From: Symsagittifera roscoffensis
Lineage: Eukaryota > Xenacoelomorpha > Acoela > Convolutidae
Assembly: GCF_963678635.1 (NCBI RefSeq)
Contig: NC_087066.1
Span: 66,189,277 to 66,253,276, forward strand
Reading direction: 5' to 3'
Length of the DNA stretch: 64,000 bases
Position 1 is the stretch's first letter. Each line of letters opens with the position of its first letter. Under the pieces are notes generated by a model that was not told the DNA's origin, did no database searches, and worked only from the letters and a program-made list of their open reading frames with translations. Positions 41,515-51,947 of the stretch are shown piece after piece. Both the position numbers and the translations under genes were made by a program.

Positions 41515-42000
41515 TTTGTGATTGTGCACGTGTTCCCTGACATACGAGTGGAGGCGTACAGACACTCAGTTCTGTATGTTAACCTTGTGTCAGTGGTGGA
41601 CTGCTCTGTACTAAACTGGGTAGAGCAGAGGGAGTTGAGAAGACTGGCGAGTGACGATCGACTGTTCGGGAAGATATCCTAATCTGGCTGGGTGTTAATG
41701 GGCCTGAACAACAGCTTCAAATGTCGAATGGGAGGCGAGGACCTTGCCAATGTACAATTCAACCCCAAGCTTTGGAATCTGCGACCTATCATTAGAGGAA
41801 CCACAGACGCAGTGAAGATCCCAGCCTGGCCGAAGACCTACGCTTACGTGAGGGAGAACCAGGACACATGGCTGGCGGGTTTAAATCTACTGCCAAACAG
41901 ATGTCCACTGTATCCTCGCATTGGGAGGATGCTGTTGGGAGAAACAGTCCAGTTCTGGCACCCAGGATCGGAGCTGCGCAGGATGCAGAAGAAAAGATGA
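41515..42000 (+). pseudogene. 'LNW...PKLWNLRP' domain (element B)
   Basis: VFPDIRVEAYRHSVLYVNLV, VLNWVEQRELRRLASDDRLF, a TAA at 41680-41682, SFKCRMGGEDLANVQF and NPKLWNLRPIIRGTTDAVKI. The third independent version of this conserved domain in the window. Unknown function. Confidence 0.6.
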
Positions 42001-42278
42001 TCAAGTCGAGCGAGGAGATGGAGCCGCGCTTCCACAGCTGGAATGCTGCAGCTATACAGATTTTCGATTTGACTTTTCCGGACTTGTGGAGCAGGAAGAA
42101 TATCAAAACCATACCATCAAGGAAGCCAGAAGTCTCTGCAGGCTACTGGAATGACGTGTATACACCAGCTGACGACAACTCTAGGCTGAAGTGGCCCATG
42201 AGGGAGACAGTGGTAATGATGCAAGGAGAACAGAGGAGGCATCTATCTGACGATAGAGGAAGTGGCGCCGCATGGTGA
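41868..42278 (+). pseudogene. Continuation toward charged region (element B)
   Basis: This 136-residue frame overlaps the end of the previous one by 130 bases in a different frame. Its later part (EEMEPRFHSWNAAAIQIFDL) aligns with A's SESMDPCFIDRITAVLQYTQ (16301-16870), so the genuine reading frame switches here through an indel near 41960. Confidence 0.45.
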
Positions 42279-43194
42279 GGAGCCTGTGGAAATTGTTTTG
42301 AATGACCAAGTGTTTTATCATGCGGGTGAACTGGCGATACCGGCTCGGCCGGATGCAGGAGTTGACATGCGCAAAGACCCCTCTGGACCGGGACCAAGAC
42401 CAGACAACGGAGGAGATGCGAATAAAGAGAATCATGGCGAAGATGACCCCATGGAAGGGAAGAGCGACAGAATGAGCGAATTCGATTTGGGTGCTCTCGA
42501 GATTGATCTGCTGGAATATGATTTTAATGAAACGCTAGTGTTGATGACACCGTCATCATTTATGTCTCCCACTAAGGAGCCCCCAGCTAGTCAGTCACCC
42601 GTGGAGTCTATGTCCCTGGTTGAAGCATATGAGAGGAAGGGCGAGTCCAAGCTACTCAGAGAATCCCCTCGAAGAGGGAGGATTGATGAGTCAATGCGAG
42701 TGGCGTTCCTGGGCACGTTGCCAGAAGAAGAATGGGAGCGGTACCAAAGCGAGCTGGAGAGAGAAACCGGCCAGGTTTGGACGCGTGTAGCAGTTATGGA
42801 AAGTACGTGGAGCATAATCCGGAGATACGGCACCCAATCCGTGATGAGAGTGGGGTTGAACCAGCCCATCATGCGAGAAGTTATAGAGAAAATGATGGAG
42901 TCCACTGAATCGGACGTTATGACCGAGTCAGTCACGGAAGAAAGTGCTGAAGAAAGCCCGATTATGCAAGGTCGACCCGTCAGAAGAGCCAGGAAAGGAC
43001 TGAAGAAGTACAAGTCAATGAGAAAGTTGAAGGAGAGAGTGAACGACAAAGTGACCAACCCTAAGGTTGTGAAGTCAAAGACCACAACAGTGGTGATGAC
43101 GCTGGCAAAAGTGTCCCACCCGAGCGAAGCTGGGCAAGGGGACGCGCAAGGCGGCAGGGAAAAGGAGAACCAAGTGCCACCGATGTTGCTGTAG
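42262..43194 (+). CDS. 310-residue charged open frame (element B)
   Basis: The longest open frame in the window. It begins HGEEPVEIVLNDQVFYHAGE, then acidic and Ser/Pro-rich sequence (SEFDLGALEIDLLEYDFNET), a Glu/Arg-rich middle (PEEEWERYQSELERETG) and a strongly basic end (RRARKGLKKYKSMRKLKERV). Looks like a disordered, charge-segregated tail of the first extra module. TAG at 43192-43194 may be its natural stop. Element A has the start of the same region. No known domain. Confidence 0.55.
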   Translation: MAPHGEEPVEIVLNDQVFYHAGELAIPARPDAGVDMRKDPSGPGPRPDNGGDANKENHGEDDPMEGKSDRMSEFDLGALEIDLLEYDFNETLVLMTPSSFMSPTKEPPASQSPVESMSLVEAYERKGESKLLRESPRRGRIDESMRVAFLGTLPEEEWERYQSELERETGQVWTRVAVMESTWSIIRRYGTQSVMRVGLNQPIMREVIEKMMESTESDVMTESVTEESAEESPIMQGRPVRRARKGLKKYKSMRKLKERVNDKVTNPKVVKSKTTTVVMTLAKVSHPSEAGQGDAQGGREKENQVPPMLL

Positions 43195-43279
43195 GGATTA
43201 ATCTCAACGGCTTAAGAGGTCAAGAGAAACGAGACAACCCTGGCTGACACCAGATTGGAAATAGAGGTTATTAGCCAGT

Positions 43280-44245
43280 GTGAATCCGGCGGATTGGACG
43301 ACTACAAACCATCACGTACCAACATGGCAAGGAGCAAGGATGCAGTTGGAAGGGCAACTCGACGTGGTCGAGTATAGTCGTATTACAGTGCGATCGGTTC
43401 ACATCGGCGATCCTGCTGGTGGCTACCTGGAAACGATGAAAGCGAGAAACTCCGCGAGAGGGCACCTGATGGCCTGGCATGACAAGTAGGCTATGCAGGA
43501 GTATCTGAAAGAGTTGATAACGGGGTTGAATCTGAAGAGAAAGGGATATGGCACAGTGATGTCGTCGGAGGCGAATGAGAATGGCTTAGAGCTTCTGAGT
43601 AAAACTTCCTGGAAGGCAGCCCAGCGGAAGTATTTCGACAAAACCATGCGTGCTCCCTCATCTGTGATGGCGTACTTAGCCAACCCCTGCATCAGGACAG
43701 TTCTGCAACTGAGGTTTGCGTGGTGCATTGTCGGAAAAAGAAGACGGGAGCATAAAGCCACCATTGAGACGAAATCTATAGAGAAACAGTTGTAGTTGAT
43801 GGGAGCGTGGGCAAAAAGGAAGAACGCACTTTGCTTCGTGAAGTTCGTGGTGGATCGTATCCCCACACCGGTGCTAGAAGAATGTGTAAGGGCAATCACG
43901 CAGAGGTCGATGAAGCGTGAAGAAATCTTATTGAGGGCCCTGTTGGAACTCTATCAAGACACACCTTTGCAGATACCGACGAAAGAACTGAATGACATGG
44001 ATAGCTACCGGAGATTGGAGGAAGTCAGGCGATGTTCCAACAAAGATTTGACTGTGACGAGAGAATTGTTAGAAGGAATTCGGAGTCTGATGGAGTACGC
44101 GACGCTAGGAAAGCGGAAGTCCTCCCAATACGTGTCGGGTGTCCCGGAAATGGCTTATAATCCATTCGTTAACGAGAAAGCGAGTGACGCTCACTTCGAC
44201 TATGAGCAAGCAGTAATCCTCAATTTCTGGATAGAAAGAGTGTGA
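43280..44245 (+). pseudogene. Second extra module, helical part (element B)
   Basis: Three frames in the same phase (43280-43489, 43493-43795, 43796-44245) are separated by two in-frame TAG stops, suggesting one original ORF. Contains TSWKAAQRKYFDKTMRAPSS, LANPCIRTVLQLRFAW, RKNALCFVKFVVDRIPTPVL, LLRALLELYQDTPLQIPTKE, RRLEEVRRCSNKDLTVTREL and QYVSGVPEMAYNPFVNE. All have counterparts in C (5071-5750). Unknown family. Confidence 0.55.
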
Positions 44246-44849
44246 GAAATGGGGACAGTAACGTCTGACAATTACAGTTGGGAGTGATCCTGGATGAAAG
44301 AGTGATTGAACTTTCGATTCCCGAGCATGAGAGACAAGTAAGCTTCGAGTGTGGTTCGTGGGACGGTCCACTGAAGACCAGATTAGTGACGATGTGGAAA
44401 CTCATGAAACGCTGAAACTGAACTAGAGGAGAACGACGATGAGAGCCTACATGACCTAGCCATATTTTTTGGCTCTGAAAATAAAGACGCAAATTGACAA
44501 AAAACCCACGGAGCCGTCCGAGTAGAATTCGCCAAGTAATTGGATGAAGGAGTGTAACTGCCTAGCTTTCAGCTGTGGAATGGAAGGGCATGTGTGTGGG
44601 AATGGTAATTGCCTGAAAAAATTGAAGGAACAGGACCGCCTGTTAGCCAAGTTGTATGGTAGACTGAGCATTTCAGATAAGAATGAGATGGAGTTGATTG
44701 TAGACTGCCATGGAGTATCGGATGTGAACCTGATGACCGCCTTAGGATTCTGCAGTATGACCAGCTCGATTGAACCTTTGGGACGCCTGGAGCGTGCCAA
44801 TGAACTGGTCACGTCCTTGAGTGTGGAAGTGTTCCCTGGAGCACTATAG
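44246..44849 (+). pseudogene. Cys-cluster domain (element B)
   Basis: 44246-44540 is broken (RVIELSIPEHERQVSFECGS in one frame, matching C loosely). 44544-44849 reads CLAFSCGMEGHVCGNGNC, LYGRLSISDKNEMELIVDCH and SDVNLMTALGF. Shares C-x2-G-x2-C with C (5975-6295). It could be a small zinc or disulfide unit. Confidence 0.5.
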
Positions 44850-44894
44850 ACTGAGCAGAAAATTGGAAACTGGCGGGAGGCCCTTGAGAACGAG

Positions 44895-45188
44895 ATGAAT
44901 CTAAAGCACAGCATGGGATATCATAATACAGCTGGCTCAAAGTATCTGGTGGGATCTAGCGCGGCACCATACTGTATTAGCAAATACCCGACGCACTTGT
45001 TGGTTGTAGATGCCAGAACACAACACCGACTGATCGACCAGCTCTTCTTGGTGCCTAAACGCGTGCGACTGTCTAGGAAGTCGGAGAGATCCCATGAATT
45101 GTTGAGGAAGATTCTCTGGGTAACCCCGGAGAGGTCTTGGGATGAGTTGGAAGAAATAGTGGGAGAAGACTTCGTAAAGAGGGGGTGA
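44895..45188 (+). pseudogene. Conserved 'VPKxVRL' domain (element B)
   Basis: SKYLVGSSAAPYCISKYPTH, QHRLIDQLFLVPKRVRLSRK and HELLRKILWVTPERSWDELE. Strong block similarity with C 6375-6602. Ends at TGA 45186-45188. Unknown function. Confidence 0.5.
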
Positions 45189-45252
45189 AGGGAACATCAG
45201 TGAGTTCCAGCAGAAGAAGGCAAGAGGAATAAGGTCGATTGATTTTCCCACG

Positions 45253-45821
45253 ATGGACGAAAAAGATGAGACGCACCAAACGATGATGGAAATTGATCCC
45301 CTGCTAGTGGCATCGGGATATCGAACTTGGAGAAATATCCTGTTGACTCATGGGAGTACCCGTGTCACTGCCTGGCGCAGACGTTTTGGTACCCCAAGAG
45401 AGCAAACATAGTACTGGTTTGGGATGCCGAAGAGTTGTTCTTCATGGGATTGCCTGATCAAGCCCAGAATGCGACAATACCGGTGGTCAGCGCCATGTTA
45501 GCAGTAAGATGGCTGGAAGCCAATGTCGGGAAAACTGAACAAGAGATGGCTGTGCCAACTCCGGAGCAACTGAGCCGAGTGAGCATCAGCAAGAGACTGG
45601 ATCTGTTCGAAACGATCTGCAAAATTTTGAGAATACCGAAAGAAATAGAAAGAGTTTCGGCAAGACAAAGATTGATGCCTTGGTTCCGTGCGGTTACGAC
45701 GTCATGGATGTATGAACGCGCGAAGCGTCGTTTTTCACGAAACAGGGAAGCCTATCGATCTTTTCAATTGGAAATAGGACCGGGAGCCTACAAGAGTAGC
45801 AGGAAAGGAAAGAGGTCTTAA
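45253..45821 (+). pseudogene. 'EYPCHCLAQ' domain (element B)
   Basis: ATG 45253 opens MDEKDETHQTMMEIDPLLVA, matching C's MMEFEPLLEASG. One base is lost near 45350, after which the homologous reading continues in the next frame: WEYPCHCLAQTFWYPKRANI, VWDAEELFFMGLPDQAQNAT, VVSAMLAVRWLEANV and KRLDLFETICKILRIPKEIE. The best-conserved block between B and C, including the Cys-His-Cys triplet. Family unknown. Confidence 0.6.
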
Positions 45822-45829
45822 AAGCTGAC

Positions 45830-46060
45830 CTAGATCGAAATATGAGCCTGTGCCTCCACAACAGCTTCTGCAGGAACAGAGAGCAGAAAGTGAAAATGTG
45901 GACCTACTACCTTGCTGCAAACAGAGGTTGCTGGAGTAGGAGAACTGGGGCACGGCCCGAATTTCTGTGGAAATGCTGCAGAAAGTTCTGGAAGACAGTG
46001 AGAAAGGAAAGCAGGAACCAGAAGCGATGGATGAAGATTGAAGACTGGAGAGAAATGAAA
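45830..46060 (+). pseudogene. C-terminal basic tail (element B)
   Basis: ADLDRNMSLCLHNSFCRNRE matches C at 7270-7340, then a Trp/Arg/Lys-rich stretch. The frame runs directly into LTR-derived sequence at 46061, so the natural end is lost. Confidence 0.4.
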
Positions 46061-49000
46061 CGAGAGCTGATCGAAAGTTGTTTGGCTGATGACCTAAAAG
46101 TGGTAACTTTTTACTTAGCCCTAAACAGACCAGGAAGTCAACTGGCTAGGTCTAGACGGTGAAAAACGAGTGAAATTTTGGTAACTGACGCCGGCCAGTC
46201 GTCAATAGGTGCTTTTTCTACTCTCCGTCACCATGTAGTATTTGGGCGAATGTTACAGGCGTTCACTATCAGGGTCTTGATATATTTCAGTGTCCAAGTT
46301 TCTTGCTCGAGTTTCCACCAGCAAGGTGTGGATTAGCAACCCTAATAATTCTTATCCCGTGCTCGAGTTCTTGTCTGACCAGGTGTAAATCTCTTTTGTT
46401 TTGATGCAGTTTGGTCAAACCAGACTTGAAAATTGTTGAATTGTTGAAATTGTTGAATTACAATGGATAATTTTAGTTGATGCTATTTATATATTTATAT
46501 AGTCCATAGGTGAGTATATTTTCCTATTTAAACCTGAGTGTAGTTTTTAACCTGTGTAGGACACATCTTCACTTTGTGGCGAACTGGTAGGGTTTGGGTA
46601 CGCTTGCTCGAAGAGGGTGAATACCTCATTATCTTTCCTAGCCACAGTGTTTCTTAGTTTTATTATTGAGGGCAACAACATAAATGAATGATTATACTTG
46701 GTGAGTGACGTTAAGTTAATTTTAACGAGTGCGTGGCCGTGCCACGTCCCAATTTTTTAATCAGCAAGAGCGAGAAGAAATTGTACGGAGAAATGACGCA
46801 AGTGGTCAGAAAACAAATTTTTTCTAGGACTTTCCTCATAGTGCAAATTTTGTGAAAATGTTGAAAGGCAGTGAAATGTAGTACAATGCCATTTATTACA
46901 CGCGGTGAGTTGAGGTGGAGTAAATAATTTTCATATTCTAATGCGATTTGTAAGTTGATTATAGAAAGCTGGATCACCATTCGAAGATAATCCGGGGTTA
47001 TGCGTTCAATGGGGATATTCAGGGGACTGTCCGGGTTGTATGTGCCATTCCGCCGGATTGACACAGCCAAACCCTCCGACGAGCGAAAGAAAGAACATTA
47101 GTGATGTAAATCCCGAACTAATTACGAAAAAGAGGGTTGGAATTTCCTAGAAGTAAATTTTCAAAAATTCGAATTGCGGCGGAATATTTCTGAGAAAAAC
47201 AGAAACTGGCCATATTTGGCAGAAAACGGTCAGAAAAACAGAACAACCGAATTGACAAGTGGAAAAAGGTCAAGAAAAACGGAAGAAAAAAAGAAGTCTC
47301 TTATTGTGACGATCACGCACAATATGAGGTATAGTGGAAGCCAATAAGAAGAAAGGAGGCTTCAGTGGGATAGCCGGAAAGATCATTACCCTTCCGTGCC
47401 ACGAAGTTGGAGAAATAACAACGTTATTTCTTGAAGAGCTCGGAATCATAGGCCAAGCGCCCAGAGTCTGTTATATGTTGAGAGACTGATAAACTGACTT
47501 TTTAGCTGCTTTAACGCACTGAAAGATTGAACTAACCCCAATATTGTTTGTAATTTTGGAGCATGAGTAGCTAGGAAGAGGAAAGGGTCAATCCATCTCC
47601 AATGGTAATTGTCACTAATAACATAGTAAAATAGGATATTCGAGCCGTTTTTTTTTATTAGCAACCACGTACTCTGGGGATCCGAGAACCAACTATGTGG
47701 TTGTCTTCGCATGCAAACGAGAGCTGATCGAAAGTTGTTTGGCTGATGACCTAAAAGTGGTAACTTTTTACTTAGCCCTAAACAGACCAGGAAGTCAACT
47801 GGCTAGGTCTAGACGGTGAAAAACGAGTGAAATTTTGGTAACTGACGCCGGCCAGTCGTCAATAGGTGCTTTTTCTACTCTCCGTCACCATGTAGTATTT
47901 GGGCGAATGTTACAGGCGTTCACTATCAGGGTCTTGATATATTTCAGTGTCCAAGTTTCTTGCTCGAGTTTCCACCAGCAAGGTGTGGATTAGCAACCCT
48001 AATAATTCTTATCCCGTGCTCGAGTTCTTGTCTGACCAGGTGTAAATCTCTTTTGTTTTGATGCAGTTTGGTCAAACCAGACTTGAAAATTGTTGAATTG
48101 TTGAAATTGTTGAATTACAATGGATAATTTTAGTTGATGCTATTTATATATTTATATAGTCCATAGGTGAGTATATTTTCCTATTTAAACCTGAGTGTAG
48201 TTTTTAACCTGTGTATGACACATCTTCACTTTGTGGCGAACTGGTAGGGTTTGGGTACGCTTGCTCGAAGAGGGTGAATACCTCATTATCTTTCCTAGCC
48301 ACAGTGTTTCTTAGTTTTATTATTGAGGGCAACAACATAAATGAATGATTATACTTGGTGAGTGACGTTAAGTTAATTTTAACGAGTGCGTGGCCGTGCC
48401 ACGTCCCAATTTTTTAATCAGCAAGAGCGAGAAGAAATTGTACGGAGAAATGACGCAAGTGGTCAGAAAACAAATTTTTTCTAGGACTTTCCTCATAGTG
48501 CAAATTTTGTGAAAATGTTGAAAGGCAGTGAAATGTAGTACAATGCCATTTATTACACGCGGTGAGTTGAGGTGGAGTAGATAATTTTCATATTCTAATG
48601 CGATTTGTAAGTTGATTATAGAAAGCTGGATCACCATTCGAAGATAATCCGGGGTTATGCGTTCAATGGGGATATTCAGGGGACTGTCCGGGTTGTATGT
48701 GCCATTCCGCCGGATTGACACAGCCAAACCCTCCGACGAGCGAAAGAAAGAACATTAGTGATGTAAATCCCGAACTAATTACGAAAAAGAGGGTTGGAAT
48801 TTCCTAGAAGTAAATTTTCAAAAATTCGAATTGCGGCGGAATATTTCTGAGAAAAACAGAAACTGGCCATATTTGGCAGAAAACGGTCAGAAAAACAGAA
48901 CAACCGAATTGACAAGTGGAAAAAGGTCAAGAAAAACGGAAGAAAAAAAGAAGTCTCTTATTGTGACGATCACGCACAATATGAGGTATAGTGGAAGCCA

Positions 49001-49709
49001 ATAAGAAGAAAGGAGGCTTCAGTGGGATAGCCGGAAAGATCATTACCCTTCCGTGCCACGAAGTTGGAGAAATAACAACGTTATTTCTTGAAGAGCTCGG
49101 AATCATAGGCCAAGCGCCCAGAGTCTGTTATATGTTGAGAGACTGATAAACTGACTTTTTAGCTGCTTTAACGCACTGAAAGATTGAACTAACCCCAATA
49201 TTGTTTGTAATTTTGGAGCATGAGTAGCTAGGAAGAGGAAAGGGTCAATCCATCTCCAATGGTAATTGTCACTAATAACATAGTAAAATAGGATATTCGA
49301 GCCGTTTTTTTTTATTAGCAACCACGTACTCTGGGGATCCGAGAACCAACTATGTGGTTGTCTTCGCATGCAAACGAGAGCTGATCGAAAGTTGTTTGGC
49401 TGATGACCTAAAAGTGGTAACTTTTTACTTAGCCCTAAACAGACCAGGAAGTCAACTGGCTAGGTCTAGACGGTGAAAAACGAGTGAAATTTTGGTAACT
49501 GACGCCGGCCAGTCGTCAATAGGTGCTTTTTCTACTCTCCGTCACCATGTAGTATTTGGGCGAATGTTACAGGCGTTCACTATCAGGGTCTTGATATATT
49601 TCAGTGTCCAAGTTTCTTGCTCGAGTTTCCACCAGCAAGGTGTGGATTAGCATCCCTAATAATTCTTATCCCGTGCTCGAGTTCTTGTCTGACCAGGTGT
49701 AAATCTCTA
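46061..49709 (+). repeat. 1657-bp tandem array of LTR-derived sequence (2.2 units)
   Basis: CGAGAGCTGATCGAAAGTTG recurs at 46061, 47718 and 49375, exactly 1657 bases apart. Only a handful of differences were noticed between units (for example GTGTAGGAC/GTGTATGAC, GAGTAAATAA/GAGTAGATAA). Each full unit (47041-48697) consists of about 870 bp matching the start of the B LTR, then about 780 bp (from GGCGTTCACTATCAGGG) not found in the 5' LTR. The array begins at LTR position about 675, so the normal 3' LTR start is missing. The two hairpin-2 copies are at 47663-47702 and 49320-49359. The 119-residue minus-strand frame repeated here has no supporting evidence as a gene. Confidence 0.9.
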
Positions 49710-49776
49710 ATTTCCTCGAGGTGTTATCGAGGAATAACGTTCCCGGATAAAACCTTGTCCGCCTGATCCTGTCCAT

Positions 49777-50925
49777 CTACGTGTCCACTTTCTTCAACAT
49801 CCGACTCCCCGGACAAATTCTCTTGTTTGGGTTTTTCGATTCCACTTCTATCAGTTTTTGATCGGGCTCCTCAAAAGTGACAGTCTTCTTCTGATTCCCG
49901 ATATCCTGTTCTTTTTCCTTGTATAATGTTTTCATCAAAACGATTTGAGGACTCGATGATAATAGTTGCTCAACCACTGTCCTACAATCCTTTTCTTTTT
50001 ATTTATAGTGGCATCTTGATGGTTTTATTCGTACCTTCTCACTGACTGTCAGCGATGCCAAGGCTGTTTCCTATTGAGGGTCATTCTCTAGTCACTTCTC
50101 TTCCTAACAATCCACCCAACATCCGAATCACTTCTGGTGTGACCTGCGCCGTTTTATCCAGCAATGAGAGGATGTTTATGTTCATACGAGAGAGTTCTTG
50201 TTGTACCAGGTTTGAACGTAGCAACAGATCAAGGGCACCGGTCCCTTTTGGATATGATCTTAATTTCAGCCGCTTTCTCTTTTGGTATTTCAGGGAGTCC
50301 TAGAATTGGATATTCTGACTTATCCAATCATCTCGTCAAAGTAATTGCTTCTTAAGTCTCTTTGTCCAAAAAGAAGAATCCTTCCTCGGTTTCTGCCTGA
50401 TTGGCATGTTTTTGCTCCAATCTTTCTTACAATTTATTTTCTTACTGAGGCTGTCAGTATTTTGGTACTTGCCACGCATCCTGTGCTCGATTATCATGTG
50501 GTAGCTATCCAACCTGACTATCCAACAACCAATATAACTCTGGTCCATCGAGTACCTCTTCAACCAGTATAGGGCTCGGTTATCCACACCAAGTTTTGAG
50601 AGGCTCTGGTCTCTATGTCGTATTGGTAAGGCGTCCTTTATGTTCACCGCGTTGAGGGAGCAAAAGTCGCAACAGAATCTTAGCTGTCCCCCTTTCTCTT
50701 CAGCCATTTCAACGCCACAAGCCCATGGTGACTTTGAGGGTTCTATCATATCGTATTCTAGCAGCCATTCTTTTTCCGGTCGGCCCTGTGGGGAACGGCG
50801 CCTTCTTCCAATTCGACTTCATACTCGACGAAATTACAACAACCGATATCCGCTTTATGTTTTGAAAAACTTCCGCGTTCTAATTTAAAACTGCCCTTAG
50901 CAACTCATACTCTCTTTCACTTAGC
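49777..50925 (-). pseudogene. Reverse transcriptase/RNase H with internal deletion (element A)
   Basis: The frame 50749-50336 begins IEPSKSPWACGVEMAEEKGG, QLRFCCDFCSLNAVNIKDAL, LSKLG and then jumps at about 50587 to VDNRALYWLKRYSMDQSYIG, which in B lies 0.85 kb later, after the palm and most of RNase H. The YxDD palm is therefore deleted. The connector continues to 49777 (EQLLSSSPQIVLMKTLYKEK). Upstream, LLRAVLN and NAEVF match the RT start of B. Confidence 0.85.
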
Positions 50926-51354
50926 TTACCTTTTAAATACTCTATATCTGGAAAAAAGTGGTCTGTCAGACTCCAATTCATAAGACGAGGGGCGTTCCGG
51001 AAAACTCGAGCAGCTCGACGAGCCGTCATCCGTTTCGGATCTCATTGAAAACATTTTGTTCCAAGATTTCAATTCATTAAACCTTTTTAAAACCAGATTT
51101 TTATTTGCATGAGTTGAACAGTCTTTTAGTCGATGCTTCTCCAGGTTCGGCGTTTCTTTATAGTCCGTCCTCATTGGTAAAGGGTAGCCAAATTTCCTTC
51201 CACGCTGGATTAGAATCGTTGTCAACAATACACTCTCACACAGCCCCTTTCGTGTGATGGAAAAGCTCCAGCCTAAAACCACTGAACTTTGACTGTTTGT
51301 GTTGGGTACCAAGCAAACCTGCTTAGTATCACTCAATGAAATTAAATTTATCAT
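50926..51354 (-). CDS. Protease-RT linker (element A)
   Basis: A 142-residue open frame: KQVCLVPNTNSQSSVVLG, FSITRKGLCESVLLTTILIQ, RGRKFGYPLPMRTDY and KRFNELKSWNKMFSMRSETD. B has the same blocks broken by stops. Charged, no catalytic motif; function unknown. Confidence 0.55.
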   Translation of the reverse strand: MINLISLSDTKQVCLVPNTNSQSSVVLGWSFSITRKGLCESVLLTTILIQRGRKFGYPLPMRTDYKETPNLEKHRLKDCSTHANKNLVLKRFNELKSWNKMFSMRSETDDGSSSCSSFPERPSSYELESDRPLFSRYRVFKR

Positions 51355-51403
51355 CCTGAAAAATCGCTACTACTGCCTTCCTGGGCTGTAATTTTTTTTC
51401 TGT

Positions 51404-51810
51404 TCAAAAAATGGGTATTTTTTTCTCATCAGTTATTATTCTAGTTACTGGTCGTTTAACATACTTTCTGTCAGGGTTCCTAATCCTTATCAGTACATTA
51501 TTAAGGTCGATCATCACGTCGAAATTCCTGACAAAGTCTCGCCCCAAGATAAACTGATATGAACCTTCCAGGTTCTCCGCCACGAGGAAACTCATCCAGA
51601 GGTTCCGTCCTCCCATGTGTAGGACTGTTATTGGAGTTTTCCCTATGTGTAGGACTGCTATTGGAGTTTTCCGTAGATCGCTCCGCGGTTAGCGGCTGCC
51701 AATCTTAAGTTTCTCGGTATCAGCTCCTCCCTGGTAAAGCCCATTTTTTTTCATGTCTTCATCAGCAAAACACTGACTACTGCTCCTGTGTCTAGAATTC
51801 CTGTTACTCT
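51404..51810 (-). pseudogene. Aspartic protease (element A)
   Basis: ILDTGAVVSV with DTG complementary to 51784-51792, then broken sequence including a short local duplication (TGTGTAGGACTGTTATTGGA-type, twice at about 51616-51672). 51616-51404 follows with NLWMSFLVAENLEGSYQFIL and GRDFVRNFDVMIDLNNVLIR. Matches B 31780-32103. Confidence 0.8.
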
Positions 51811-51947
51811 GACCTTTTTTCCATCATTGTCTACCAGATGTGCAGTCACATCTGCTTCCTACCCAAAGTGTACTTCATCTTGTTCCATCATGGTGTCATG
51901 ACCAATTCTACGGACCTTCAGCTCTTAATGATCCAAAAATATATGTC

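Larger units (their letters stand above)
25141..49709 (+). mobile_element. Element B: nested giant Ty3/Gypsy-type retrotransposon
   Basis: Plus strand. A 5' LTR (25141-28451) is followed by a PBS-like site, gag, protease, RT, RNase H, integrase, macrodomain and the extra modules to about 46060, then LTR-derived tandem sequence to 49709. It interrupts element A: A's coding sequence leads up to 49710 from the right (QLLSSSPQIVLMK region) and resumes at 25140 (VFDNAADDLEMKAVSK, matching B's VIDNAAAELELIAVSK). Internal length from LTR to LTR is about 21 kb, far larger than the usual 5-10 kb for Ty3/Gypsy. Stops and frameshifts in every gene mark it as dead. A clean target-site duplication could not be identified. 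Confidence 0.8.

Noticed and set aside
28445-46162. Alternative genetic code explaining the frequent in-frame stops
   Set aside because: TAA, TAG and TGA all interrupt conserved blocks at positions with different expected residues, together with frameshifts and deletions; ordinary decay explains it better.
46711-47070. 119-residue minus-strand ORF, repeated at 48368-48727
   Set aside because: Lies in the non-coding 780-bp segment of the tandem unit; the copies are identical only because the whole unit is duplicated, and no motif supports a protein.
47718-47780. Hammerhead ribozyme (CTGATGA present after hairpin 2)
   Set aside because: CTGATGA occurs, but the required GAAA and closing stems are not in the right places.
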